Origin: an uncultured Collinsella sp.
Lineage (GTDB): Bacteria; Actinomycetota; Coriobacteriia; Coriobacteriales; Coriobacteriaceae
Direction of reading: 5' to 3'
DNA length: 7,231 bases
NCBI GenBank assembly: GCA_900550185.1
Contig: URRN01000104.1
Location: forward strand, 1 to 7,231
Position 1 is the stretch's first letter. Each line of letters opens with the position of its first letter. A program made the translations under genes and the position numbers. This document shows, piece after piece, positions 1-6,100 of this stretch. The notes below the pieces were generated by a model. The model had not been told where the DNA came from, searched no databases, and saw only the letters and a program-made list of their open reading frames with translations.

Positions 1-1
1 C

Positions 2-61
2 AACTACTACGTCTACCAGACCACGCCCTACGACCTAGCCCGCGCCGGCGAGGAGCACTAG
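2..61 (+). CDS. C-terminal end of an unidentified gene (partial)
   Basis: An open frame enters from the left edge and ends at TAG 59-61. It encodes about 19 residues ending DLARAGEEH. The fragment is too short to assign a family. It is rich in Tyr at the start and polar or charged at the end, and codon use is GC-rich like the rest of the window. A repeat array with a terminal hairpin and T-tract begins 30 bp after the stop, which matches the placement of the second array after the AbiEi-like gene and supports this being a real gene end. It could still be a chance open frame. Confidence 0.5.
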   Translation, partial: NYYVYQTTPYDLARAGEEH

Positions 62-90
62 GCTACGGCTGCTGCTGTGCCGGCGGCGTG

Positions 91-207
91 ACGAGCGTGG
101 ATATCCGGACGGACGAGCGTGGATTTTCGGACATTTACAAATCGAGCGTGGATAATCTCCCACTTCTGGCTTGAAACTAGGCTCAAAACGGGAGATTATC
201 CACGCTC
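91..207 (+). repeat. Array locus 1: three direct copies of a 20-bp repeat plus one inverted copy
   Basis: Direct copies start at 91, 113 and 142, giving start-to-start distances of 22 and 29 bp. The first two read close to ACGAGCGTGGATTTTCGGAC. The third ends in CTCCC instead of CGGAC, and an inverted copy of it lies at 190-207. The gap between copies 1 and 2 is 2 bp (GG), and between copies 2 and 3 it is 9 AT-rich bp. The same layout recurs at 1492 and 6266. The family is not one I recognise; it behaves like a structured dispersed intergenic repeat. Confidence 0.9.
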
Positions 208-214
208 ATTTTTT
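144..214 (+). terminator. Perfect 18-bp hairpin with T-tract, likely intrinsic terminator
   Basis: Arms at 144-161 and 190-207 are perfectly complementary over 18 bp (left arm GAGCGTGGATAATCTCCC). The loop is 28 nt, and T6 follows at 209-214. It lies downstream of the plus-strand gene ending at 61 and could stop its transcript. The arms are longer and the loop larger than in a typical Rho-independent terminator, and the left arm is also the last unit of a repeat array, so termination may be a secondary role. Confidence 0.6.
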
Positions 215-356
215 AGGCATGTAGATGCCGATGGCTCGGCTAAGCGACGGTGCGTGCAGAGGCAAAGTCGCATTTGGCGTAGTCTTGAATCTCGACGGGT
301 TTTTCTTTCTGATAATCCGATGGACCAAGGCCTCAAAATGTGGAGACAGGGACCTC
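215..356. other. Intergenic stretch without a recognisable gene
   Basis: Between array locus 1 and the promoter of the AbiEi-like gene I see no convincing coding region. The short open frames here encode low-complexity basic peptides without a ribosome binding site or family resemblance. A decayed gene cannot be excluded. Confidence 0.5.
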
Positions 357-385
357 TCGACAACCGCCCTACCTGCAGATATAAG
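357..385 (+). promoter_or_regulatory. Candidate sigma-70-type promoter of the AbiEi-like gene
   Basis: A -35 box TCGACA (357-362; 5/6 match to TTGACA) is separated by exactly 17 bp from a -10 box TATAAG (380-385; 5/6 match to TATAAT). Transcription would begin near 392, giving a leader of about 110 nt before the chosen start at 505. No competing gene lies between. This is a consensus match by eye. Confidence 0.55.
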
Positions 386-402
386 ACATCAGCCTAAAAC
401 GT

Positions 403-449
403 CCAAAACCGTCAAGCATTTGGTCAGCGCCTGGACGGTATTTGGTCAG
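403..449 (+). promoter_or_regulatory. Leader stem and direct repeats upstream of the AbiEi-like gene
   Basis: CCAAAACCGTC (403-413) can pair with 434-445 (GACGGT, one bulged A, then TTTGG), with a 20-nt loop. ACCGTC also recurs at 462-467, so GACGGT (434-439) could pair either upstream or downstream. The 10-mer ATTTGGTCAG occurs twice (418-427 and 440-449), 22 bp apart. These could be an attenuator-like leader or an operator for the downstream protein, which has a winged-helix-like N-terminus; AbiEi antitoxins are known to repress their own promoters. Confidence 0.35.
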
Positions 450-504
450 ACTTCGCATGAAACCGTCTGGTACGTTTGCGCCGTTCCAAGATTTGGGAGG
501 CGAC

Positions 505-1467
505 ATGGGAAACATGACGGCGAATCAAAGGCTTGCAAGTCACATTAAAGCATGCGAACAGCAGATGAGCTGCGTGTACGCGCGCACGGCGGCGGAGGCA
601 AAGCAGATTGAGCGGCGGGCGGAGGCGGGAAGTCTCGAAGCGGTTATGCCGGGGCTGTATGCGCGTCCGGAATACTGGTCCGAGCTCAAGTTTCGGCAGC
701 GTTATCTGCATCGGGTGCGGGCGCTTGCGCAAAAGCACCCCGACTGGACGTTTTGCTCCTATACGGCGGCCGTTGTCTATGGCCTTTCGGTTTCGCATGC
801 CAATTTGACGCACATCCATATCGCCGCGATGCCGGCGCAATCGACGACGCCAGGCTCTCAAGTCGTTCGCCATCGGTATGCTTATCGGACACGGGCCAGC
901 GAGATGGATATTGCCGTGACCGATATCGATCAAACGATTGCGGATTGCCTGGTCGATGCATCGTTTGTCGAAGGGCTGATCATTGCGGACTCGGCGCTCC
1001 ATGAGCAGCTTTTGTCGAAGGAGCATCTTGTTGAGACGGTCGACAGGCTTGGCTTGAATCGTCGCGGTGTTGTGACGGCGCGCAGGGTCGCGCGGTGTGC
1101 CGACGGCTTGTCGGAAAACGGCGGCGAGTCCAAGGCGCGTGCGCTGATGATCGAGCGCGGCTGGCAGGTTCCGGAGCTGCAAGTTGAGCTGTTCGATCCG
1201 GTTGAGCCGGGAAGGCCGTATCGCGTTGACTATTTGTGGCGCGTGGGTGACCGGTTGATTATTGGGGAGTTCGACGGATTCGTTAAAAGCGAGAAGGCGG
1301 CGGAGGAGGGCAAGCTCGCAAAGGCGCAATTTGACGAGCGCCAGCGCGAGTCGAGGCTTTCGATGCTCGATAACTGCAAGATTGTGCGCTTGTGCTGGGA
1401 TGACCTAAGGGATCCGACAAAGCTCGATCGCAAGCTCAAGGTTGCCGGCGTGCCGCGTGCCTGCTGA
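505..1467 (+). CDS. AbiEi-like winged-helix protein with C-terminal DUF559/PD-(D/E)XK-type domain
   Basis: A 320-residue protein. The N-terminal part (about residues 25-95) resembles the AbiEi antitoxin-type winged helix seen in many actinobacteria: an RTAAEAKQIERR helix, a GSLEAVMPGLYARPEY wing, then an RVRALAQKHP helix and SYTAAVVYGL. The C-terminal part has the pattern of DUF559/very-short-patch-repair-like nuclease folds: ESKAR (Glu208), RVDYLW (Asp242), EFDG (Glu255, Asp257) and Lys261, then VRLCWDDL near the end. The active-site residues thus look intact. ATG 505 was chosen because GGAGG (496-500) lies 4 nt upstream; TTG 442 and ATG 457 extend the frame but have no ribosome binding site. 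No AbiEii-type toxin gene is adjacent, so it is not a classical AbiE pair. Its substrate is unknown; a regulatory or defence role is inference. It stands alone between two repeat arrays. Confidence 0.75.
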   Translation: MGNMTANQRLASHIKACEQQMSCVYARTAAEAKQIERRAEAGSLEAVMPGLYARPEYWSELKFRQRYLHRVRALAQKHPDWTFCSYTAAVVYGLSVSHANLTHIHIAAMPAQSTTPGSQVVRHRYAYRTRASEMDIAVTDIDQTIADCLVDASFVEGLIIADSALHEQLLSKEHLVETVDRLGLNRRGVVTARRVARCADGLSENGGESKARALMIERGWQVPELQVELFDPVEPGRPYRVDYLWRVGDRLIIGEFDGFVKSEKAAEEGKLAKAQFDERQRESRLSMLDNCKIVRLCWDDLRDPTKLDRKLKVAGVPRAC

Positions 1468-1491
1468 GACGGTTACAGGGTGTTAGGCTGC

Positions 1492-1661
1492 ACGAGCGTG
1501 GAAATCCGGACGGATGAGCGTGGGAATTTAGACGTGATTTGGTTGAGCGTGGATTTTCGGACACACGAGCGTGGATTATCGGACGTTTGAATAATGAGCG
1601 TGGATAATCTCCCGTTTTTTGCCCCCGAACAGGCCCAAAGTGGGAAATTTTCCACGCTCAT
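1492..1661 (+). repeat. Array locus 2: five direct copies of the 20-bp repeat plus one inverted copy
   Basis: Direct copies start at 1492, 1514, 1543, 1565 and 1594, spaced 22, 29, 22 and 29 bp. The inverted copy is 1642-1661. Units share a GAGCGTGG core followed by an AT-rich stretch and usually CGGAC; the last one ends CTCCC, as at locus 1. Spacers are 2 bp (GG, AC) and 9 bp. It is the longest of the three arrays. It begins 25 bp after the AbiEi-like gene's stop and ends before the convergent folate gene's stop. Confidence 0.92.
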
Positions 1662-1665
1662 TTTT
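1594..1665 (+). terminator. Hairpin with T-tract between convergent genes
   Basis: The last direct copy (1594-1613) pairs with the inverted copy (1642-1661) at 18 of 20 positions across a 28-nt loop. T5 follows at 1661-1665 on the plus strand. It lies between the AbiEi-like gene and the convergent folate gene, so it may stop transcription from both sides; the minus-strand exit has only a weak ATTATT tract. Confidence 0.55.
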
Positions 1666-1687
1666 GTGGGGTGCAGCGTGCCAGCCG

Positions 1688-2284
1688 TTAGGCGCTGATG
1701 ATGTTGGGCAGCGGCAGGTCGTGGGCATCGGTGGGGATGTGGTCGACGTGCTGTTCGTCAAAGGCGATGCCGACGATTTGACATACGGGCGAGAGCATGG
1801 GCAGGTAGCGGTCATAGCAGCCGCCGCCGTAGCCTAGGCGCATGCCGGTGCGGTCGAATGCTACGAGCGGCACGACGATCATGTCGAGAGCTTCGGCAGG
1901 CACGATAGGGAAGCGGCTGCTGTCGATGTCCGTGGCCGCAAAGGCCCGCGTGGGGTGGGCGATAAACGGAGCCGCGTCCGCGTCGCCGGCAGCAACTGCC
2001 CGCATACACATGCGCTGGCCACAAGCTGCGGCGTCTGTTGCCGAGAGCATGCACGGATAGGCCACGCGCCAGCCACGTTTGGCGGCAGCTGCGGCAAACG
2101 CGGCTGAGTCGACTTCGGAACCCATCGCGGCATAGACGGCAACGGTGTGCGGCGCCGCGGCATCCAAGCGGCCCAGCAGCTCAACCAGCCGCGCACAGAT
2201 ATCAGCAGACTTCGCCGCCCGCAAGTCCAAATCAAGAGCATCACGCCGAGCAATCACCGCCCGCCGCAACTCAGCCTTGTCCAT
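1688..2284 (-). CDS. 5-formyltetrahydrofolate cyclo-ligase (MTHFS)
   Basis: A 198-residue cytosolic enzyme that converts 5-formyl-THF to 5,10-methenyl-THF using ATP, returning the storage form to one-carbon metabolism. The length is typical. Family signatures in order: a basic N-terminal helix KAELRRAVIARRDAL (3-17), MGSEVD (54-59), FPIVPAEALDMIVVPLVAFD (125-144), the nucleotide/folate loop GMRLGYGGGCYDRYL (147-161) and a C-terminal GIAFDEQHVDHIPTDAHD. The usual GYGGGYYDR reads GYGGGCYDR, with Cys at 156. ATG 2284 was chosen because AGGAAG lies about 6 nt upstream; a TTG at 2311 would add nine residues with no better support. A clear promoter was not found. Upstream is a GGGACAGG-type hairpin region and hicB, so it may have its own transcript or receive read-through. 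Gene symbols fthC or ygfA are used for homologues elsewhere. Confidence 0.93.
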   Translation of the reverse strand: MDKAELRRAVIARRDALDLDLRAAKSADICARLVELLGRLDAAAPHTVAVYAAMGSEVDSAAFAAAAAKRGWRVAYPCMLSATDAAACGQRMCMRAVAAGDADAAPFIAHPTRAFAATDIDSSRFPIVPAEALDMIVVPLVAFDRTGMRLGYGGGCYDRYLPMLSPVCQIVGIAFDEQHVDHIPTDAHDLPLPNIISA

Positions 2285-2308
2285 CCCGGCTTCCTCTCCC
2301 AAACCTAC

Positions 2309-2397
2309 CAAAAAGGGACAGGTTTATTTTGGCAGGTTTTATTTGGGCAAATGTCGAAAGCACCACAAAGGTGCCTGTCCCCTTTGTGGTGGTTTTG
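2309..2397. repeat. GGGACAGG-type hairpin element between hicB and the folate gene
   Basis: The main hairpin has perfect 11-bp arms CACCACAAAGG (2361-2371) and CCTTTGTGGTG (2381-2391) around a 9-nt loop containing CCTGTCC. GTTTT follows on the plus strand. An inverted AAAAGGGACAGG at 2311-2322 could pair with the CCTGTCCCC of the loop and right arm, and AT-rich TTTATTTTGGCAGGTTTTAT lies between. A relative of the main hairpin occurs at 3095-3133. In the minus direction, the one used by the flanking genes, there is only a short T-run, so terminator function is uncertain and a REP-like repeat is more likely. Confidence 0.65.
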
Positions 2398-2412
2398 GCC
2401 CATGCGTTAACG

Positions 2413-2742
2413 CTATAACGCCGCGGCGATTGCTTCGGTCACAAACTTATTGAGTGACTCGCCCTTCTTTGCCGCCGCCAGTGCTGCCTGCTTGTGAAGC
2501 TCGGAGCCTGTTCTCACATTGAACGAGCCCTTAAAAGCCCGCTCTGGTTCCTTGCCCTTTTCGGCACAAAACTCAAGGTAATCGTCGACGGCGTCGTGGA
2601 AGCATTGCTCCACTTCTTCAGCCGTGGAGCCTTCAAATACGATTGCGTCCCTAATGCCGGCGACCATACCTGTTAGTACATGCTGCTCGGCATCGAACTC
2701 GACTGGGGCGAAATAGCCCTTGTATGCCAAAACGTTACTCAT
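2413..2742 (-). CDS. hicB: HicB-family antitoxin
   Basis: A 109-residue antitoxin that should bind and neutralise HicA and repress the operon. The N-terminal partial RNase H-like HicB fold is evident: YKGYFAPVEFD (7-17), TGMVAGIRDAIVFEG (24-38), a helix with AVDDYL (51-56), then CAEKGKEPERAFKGSFNVR. The C-terminal region (about 72-109; FNVRTGSELHKQAALAAAKKG, then SLNKFVTEAI) has the ribbon-helix-helix DNA-binding pattern of this HicB class. ATG 2742 was chosen over ATG 2757 because GGAGG sits 5 nt upstream of it. The start overlaps the end of hicA by 8 bp (ATGAGTAA), implying translational coupling. The stop TAG is at 2413-2415. Confidence 0.93.
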   Translation of the reverse strand: MSNVLAYKGYFAPVEFDAEQHVLTGMVAGIRDAIVFEGSTAEEVEQCFHDAVDDYLEFCAEKGKEPERAFKGSFNVRTGSELHKQAALAAAKKGESLNKFVTEAIAAAL

Positions 2743-2998
2743 GACTGCCTCCGACATCCTGCAGAAATCGAACGATGTTTCGAATTGTCCCCGCTGTCAA
2801 TTCGTCAGATGGATGAGGCGCGTGCATCACGAACATCCTGCCATCTGAGGGCCTGTAGAAGCGAATGCGCGATCCGGATGTCTTGCCTTTGCTGTCCATT
2901 TCAAAGCCATATGAGGCCATGACTTTTAAAAAATCGGCATACCGATACGTCGAAGGGCAGCTAAACAGTTGGGCGATGAGTTTATCGGCTCGAGTCAT
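2735..2998 (-). CDS. hicA: HicA-family toxin, probable mRNA interferase
   Basis: An 87-residue toxin gene preceding its antitoxin, the usual hicAB order. Toxins of this family have a double-stranded-RNA-binding-like fold and cleave mRNA in the cytoplasm. Visible family marks: an N-terminal helix with KLIAQL (6-11), YRYADFLKVMASYGFE (18-33), GKTSGSRIRFYRP (38-50), MHAPHPSDEL (58-67) and a C-terminal helix GTIRNIVRFL (70-79). In E. coli-type HicA a catalytic His lies in the GSxH stretch; here this reads GSRIRF, so that His is absent and the nearest His residues are 59 and 62. This variant may be a distinct subfamily rather than a dead toxin. The start has GAGG a few bases upstream. It overlaps hicB by 8 bp and has an operator-like promoter. 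Confidence 0.88.
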   Translation of the reverse strand: MTRADKLIAQLFSCPSTYRYADFLKVMASYGFEMDSKGKTSGSRIRFYRPSDGRMFVMHAPHPSDELTAGTIRNIVRFLQDVGGSHE

Positions 2999-3012
2999 CC
3001 CGCCTCACATTC

Positions 3013-3050
3013 TGCAACTATATTCTAGTTGCAATTTAGATCCGATGCAA
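3013..3050 (-). promoter_or_regulatory. hicAB promoter with palindromic operator over the -10 box
   Basis: On the minus strand, TTGCAT (3045-3050) and TAGAAT (3022-3027) are separated by 17 bp, a good -35/-10 pair about 24 bp upstream of the hicA start. A perfect 8-bp inverted repeat, TGCAACTA (3013-3020) and TAGTTGCA (3026-3033) with a 5-bp gap, covers the -10 box. It is a natural site for repression by the ribbon-helix-helix part of HicB. Confidence 0.65.
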
Positions 3051-3060
3051 TCACCCATAC

Positions 3061-3094
3061 TATAGAACATGTGTACGTATAGAACAAGTGTTCG
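3061..3094. repeat. Two tandem 17-bp repeats upstream of hicAB
   Basis: TATAGAACATGTGTACG (3061-3077) is followed directly by TATAGAACAAGTGTTCG (3078-3094), identical at 15 of 17 positions. Each contains a short dyad; in the second it is GAACA and TGTTC with a 2-bp gap. The repeats lie just upstream of the hicAB promoter and could be a second operator pair for an unknown regulator. Confidence 0.6.
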
Positions 3095-3133
3095 AACCAC
3101 TACAAAGGGGCCTGTCCCCTTTGTAGTGGTTTT
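3095..3133. repeat. GGGACAGG-type hairpin downstream of the M16 peptidase gene
   Basis: Perfect 16-bp arms (3095-3110 and 3116-3131) enclose a CCTGT loop; TTTT runs at 3130-3133 on the plus strand. It lies 12 bp beyond the peptidase stop and could terminate that minus-strand transcript, but the minus-direction exit (GGTTCGAAC) lacks a T-tract. It is related to the hairpin at 2361-2391: the stem differs by a compensatory C-G to T-A change, so the fold is maintained. Confidence 0.7.
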
Positions 3134-3144
3134 GCTTGTTGTGG

Positions 3145-6100
3145 TTAGCCCAGCAGGTCGACTACGTTAAAGCCGGCGTTGCTCTTGGCGATGACGTCTC
3201 GACCGCCAAAGACACAGGTGGGCGACTCGGCTGCAATGCGCGTCACGTCGGCGCCGAGCGAGCGCAGCTCACCGGGCGTGGCGGCGAGCATCTGGGCGCG
3301 ACGCTCCTCGCGCGCGTGCGGATCGAGCCCGGCCAGGTAGGTCGTGTTGCGGCGCTTGGTGAGCGCGTACGGCTTCACGGGCGCGTCCATGCCGCTCACG
3401 CAGCTCACGATAAAGCCCTCAAAGGCGGCCTCGTCGGGCTCAAAGCTGCCGAGCCATTCGCCTGCGCGCGCCACGCGCTCAATCGAGGGGTCGATTGCCG
3501 GGTCGCGGTAGGTGTAGAACGCCGCCTGACGCTCGCCGGCCGCGCGGAATCCGCAGCCGTACGCGCCACCCTTAACGCGGATCTCGTTCCACAGGTAGTC
3601 GTAGGAGAGCGCGTTGGCGGCAACCGCCCAGGCGCCCGTCACGTCGAGCCCCAAGCGACGTGGGTCGCACGCGCTTGCCGCAAAGCAGATGTCGCTGGGG
3701 ATGACGAAAGCCTCGTGACGGTCGCGCGGCTCCGGTACCACGAGCGTGCCGCTGCCAGCGCCGTCGCCCGCGCCCAGCCCCAGGTTGCCCGCGGCATCCC
3801 AGTACGCGTCAAAGTCCTCATCGCTGCCGGTAAAGCTCGCCATACAGCCGTCGGCCACAAAGATGCGGTCTGCCAGCTCGGCAAGCTTGGCACGCAGGCC
3901 GTCCAGGCGCTCGTCAAAGTGCTCGAGCAAATCGCGCAGGAACAGGTAGAAGTCCACGCCCGAGAGCTGTTCGCGCACCACGGCCGAAGGCGAGGTGTAG
4001 CTCATCGCGCGGCCGAGTGCCGCCGAGTGTCCGTTGTTGATAAAGCCTTGCTCAAGCCCAATGCGAATCTGCGTGAGCACGTCGCGCACGCGGTCGGCGT
4101 CAGCATCGAGCAACAGCGTGCTCGACCACACCTCGCGCGGCAGGCTCGCCAGCGCATCGATCTTCTCGGACAGGGCGCCGGCGCTCACCAGCAGATAAGG
4201 GCGCACGCCGTCCACGTCGGGCTGGGTCATGACCTCGGTCGTAAAGCTCAAAAAGCCCAGCTTGCCGGCGAGCAGATTGTCGAGTTCCTCGGCCGAGTGC
4301 TCGCTCGTGGGCAGCTGTTTGAGCAGGCGGCAGAGCAGCGTCACATAGGGCAGGTCTTCAAACGCGACGCAGCTCAGGTCGAAATACTGCATGGCGTAGG
4401 CCAGGCGGTTGGTGGGGATGCCGTGGCGCAGGCAGGGGATGGGCGCAGTGGTGTCCACGACCAGCGGCGGCTCGGGGCGCGCCTCTCCAATGTCGGACAC
4501 GCGTAGGCGCGGCAGCGTGGCCTTGGCCTCGGGCGTGTCTTCTGCCTCCTGCGCGGTGCGTAGCGCAGCCGTGCGCTCGACCACGTCGGCCAGCTCGGCA
4601 TCGGTCATGGCGTCGCACTTGGCTGCCAGCTCTGCGGCCTCTGCGCCCTCCGAACCCTCGGCGGCGTCCACCGGCACCAGCTCGACCAGCGCCATGTGGT
4701 CGTTTTCCAGCACCAGTTCGCGCAGCAGGTCCTCAAAGTAGCTGCCGTCCAGCTCGCCACGCAGCTCCTCGTACACAGGGCCGTACTTGAGTGCCAGCGT
4801 CGCGGCGTCGTCATCGTAGAGCCAGGTGCTCAGCGCGTCGCACGCAATGGCCACGCCGTCGGCGATGCCATAGTCGCGCTGGCGCAGGTCGTACTCGTTG
4901 CTGCTGATGATGGCTTCCAGGCGCTCGCGCGGAACGCCGTGCTCGCACAGGTCGCGGCAGGCGTCCTGGAACACGCGGCGCAGCTCGCGCGCTACGCCGG
5001 GCTGCGCGTTTTGCAGCATGATGAGCTCGTAGGGCTGCAGGCTCTCGGCCGCGGTGTAGCTCACCACGTTGCCGCCCAGGCCGGCGGCCAGAATGGCCTT
5101 CTTAACTGGTGCCTCGTTGGAGCCCAGCAGCGCCTCGAACAGGATATCCGCCGCGATCGTGCGCTTGCGGTCGAGCGCGCTGCCCAGCACAAGACCCAGG
5201 CCCACCAGGGCGTTCTCGGGCGTGGTGGCCATCTCGACGCGCTTATACTCGCAGGTCACAGGCGCCTGCACGTCCAGCGGATTGGGCGCCAGCGTGGACG
5301 GGTCCTCGCCGGCGGCGACGGCGGCGTCCATGCGGCGGCTCGCGGCACTCGACTGCGACAGATAGCGCTCGTCCAAAAACGCCAGAGCGCGGTCCACGTC
5401 CAGGTCGCCGTAGAGCGTTATATAAGAGTTGGAAGGATTGTAGTGGCGCGCGTGCGTATCCAGGAACTGCTCGTAGGTGAGCGCGGGAATCGCGCGCGGA
5501 TCGCCGCCGCTCTCGTGCGCATAGGCGGTGTCGGGGTAGAGCGCGGCGTTGACGGCGTCGTCCAGCACGCTCATGGGGTCGGACAGCGCGCCCTTCATCT
5601 CGTTGAACACTACACCGTTATAGCGCAGCGTGCCCTCGCGCAGGCTGGCGGCGCTGCCGTCGCCGCCAGCGCCCTCCGGCAGGTCCAGCTCGTAGTGCCA
5701 GCCCTCCTGCTCAAAAATGGTGGGCTTGGTATAGATGGCCGGGTTGAACACCGCGTCCAGGTACACGTCCATCAGGTTGTACAGGTCCTGTTCATTGGTA
5801 GTGGCAACGGGGTAGATGGTCTTGTCGGGGTAGGTCATAGCATTGAGGAACGTCTGCATGGAGCTCTTGATCAGGTCCACGAACGGCTCCTTGACGGGGA
5901 ACTTGGCCGATCCGCACAGCACCGAGTGCTCAAGAATATGGAACACGCCGGTGGAATCGGCCGGCGGCGTCTTAAAGCCAATGGCAAAGGCCTTGTTTTC
6001 GTCGTTGCACGCCAGGTGCAGCAGGCGAGCGCCCGAGGTGGTATGGCGCAGCACGTAAGCGTCCGAGTCGAGCTCGGGCACGGTCTCGCAGCGCTCGACG

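Noticed and set aside
442..504. Earlier TTG or ATG starts for the AbiEi-like gene
   Set aside because: No Shine-Dalgarno precedes them and the extra residues lie in the structured leader; GGAGG precedes ATG 505.
119..548. Two small plus-strand frames (119-397 and 225-548)
   Set aside because: One begins inside a repeat, neither has a ribosome binding site or recognisable sequence, and both overlap the promoter and leader of the next gene.
424..1329. Minus-strand 301-codon open frame opposite the AbiEi-like gene
   Set aside because: The plus-strand frame has clear family motifs and a ribosome binding site; this one is an Arg-rich shadow.
91..1661. CRISPR array
   Set aside because: The spacers between repeats are only 2 and 9 bp, units are diverged, a terminal inverted copy is present and there are no cas genes.
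1473..1661. Minus-strand 62-residue open frame over array locus 2
   Set aside because: It consists of the repeat array and lacks a ribosome binding site; the equivalent frame at locus 1 is broken by a stop.
2404..2413. GCGTTAACGC palindrome after hicB as an operator
   Set aside because: A 10-bp palindrome at a gene end with no promoter nearby is likely chance.
3136..4506. Long plus-strand open frame (456 codons) opposite the M16 gene
   Set aside because: It is an antisense shadow of a GC-rich gene; the peptide is Ala/Arg/Val-rich without family motifs. The same applies to the frame at 4696-6165.
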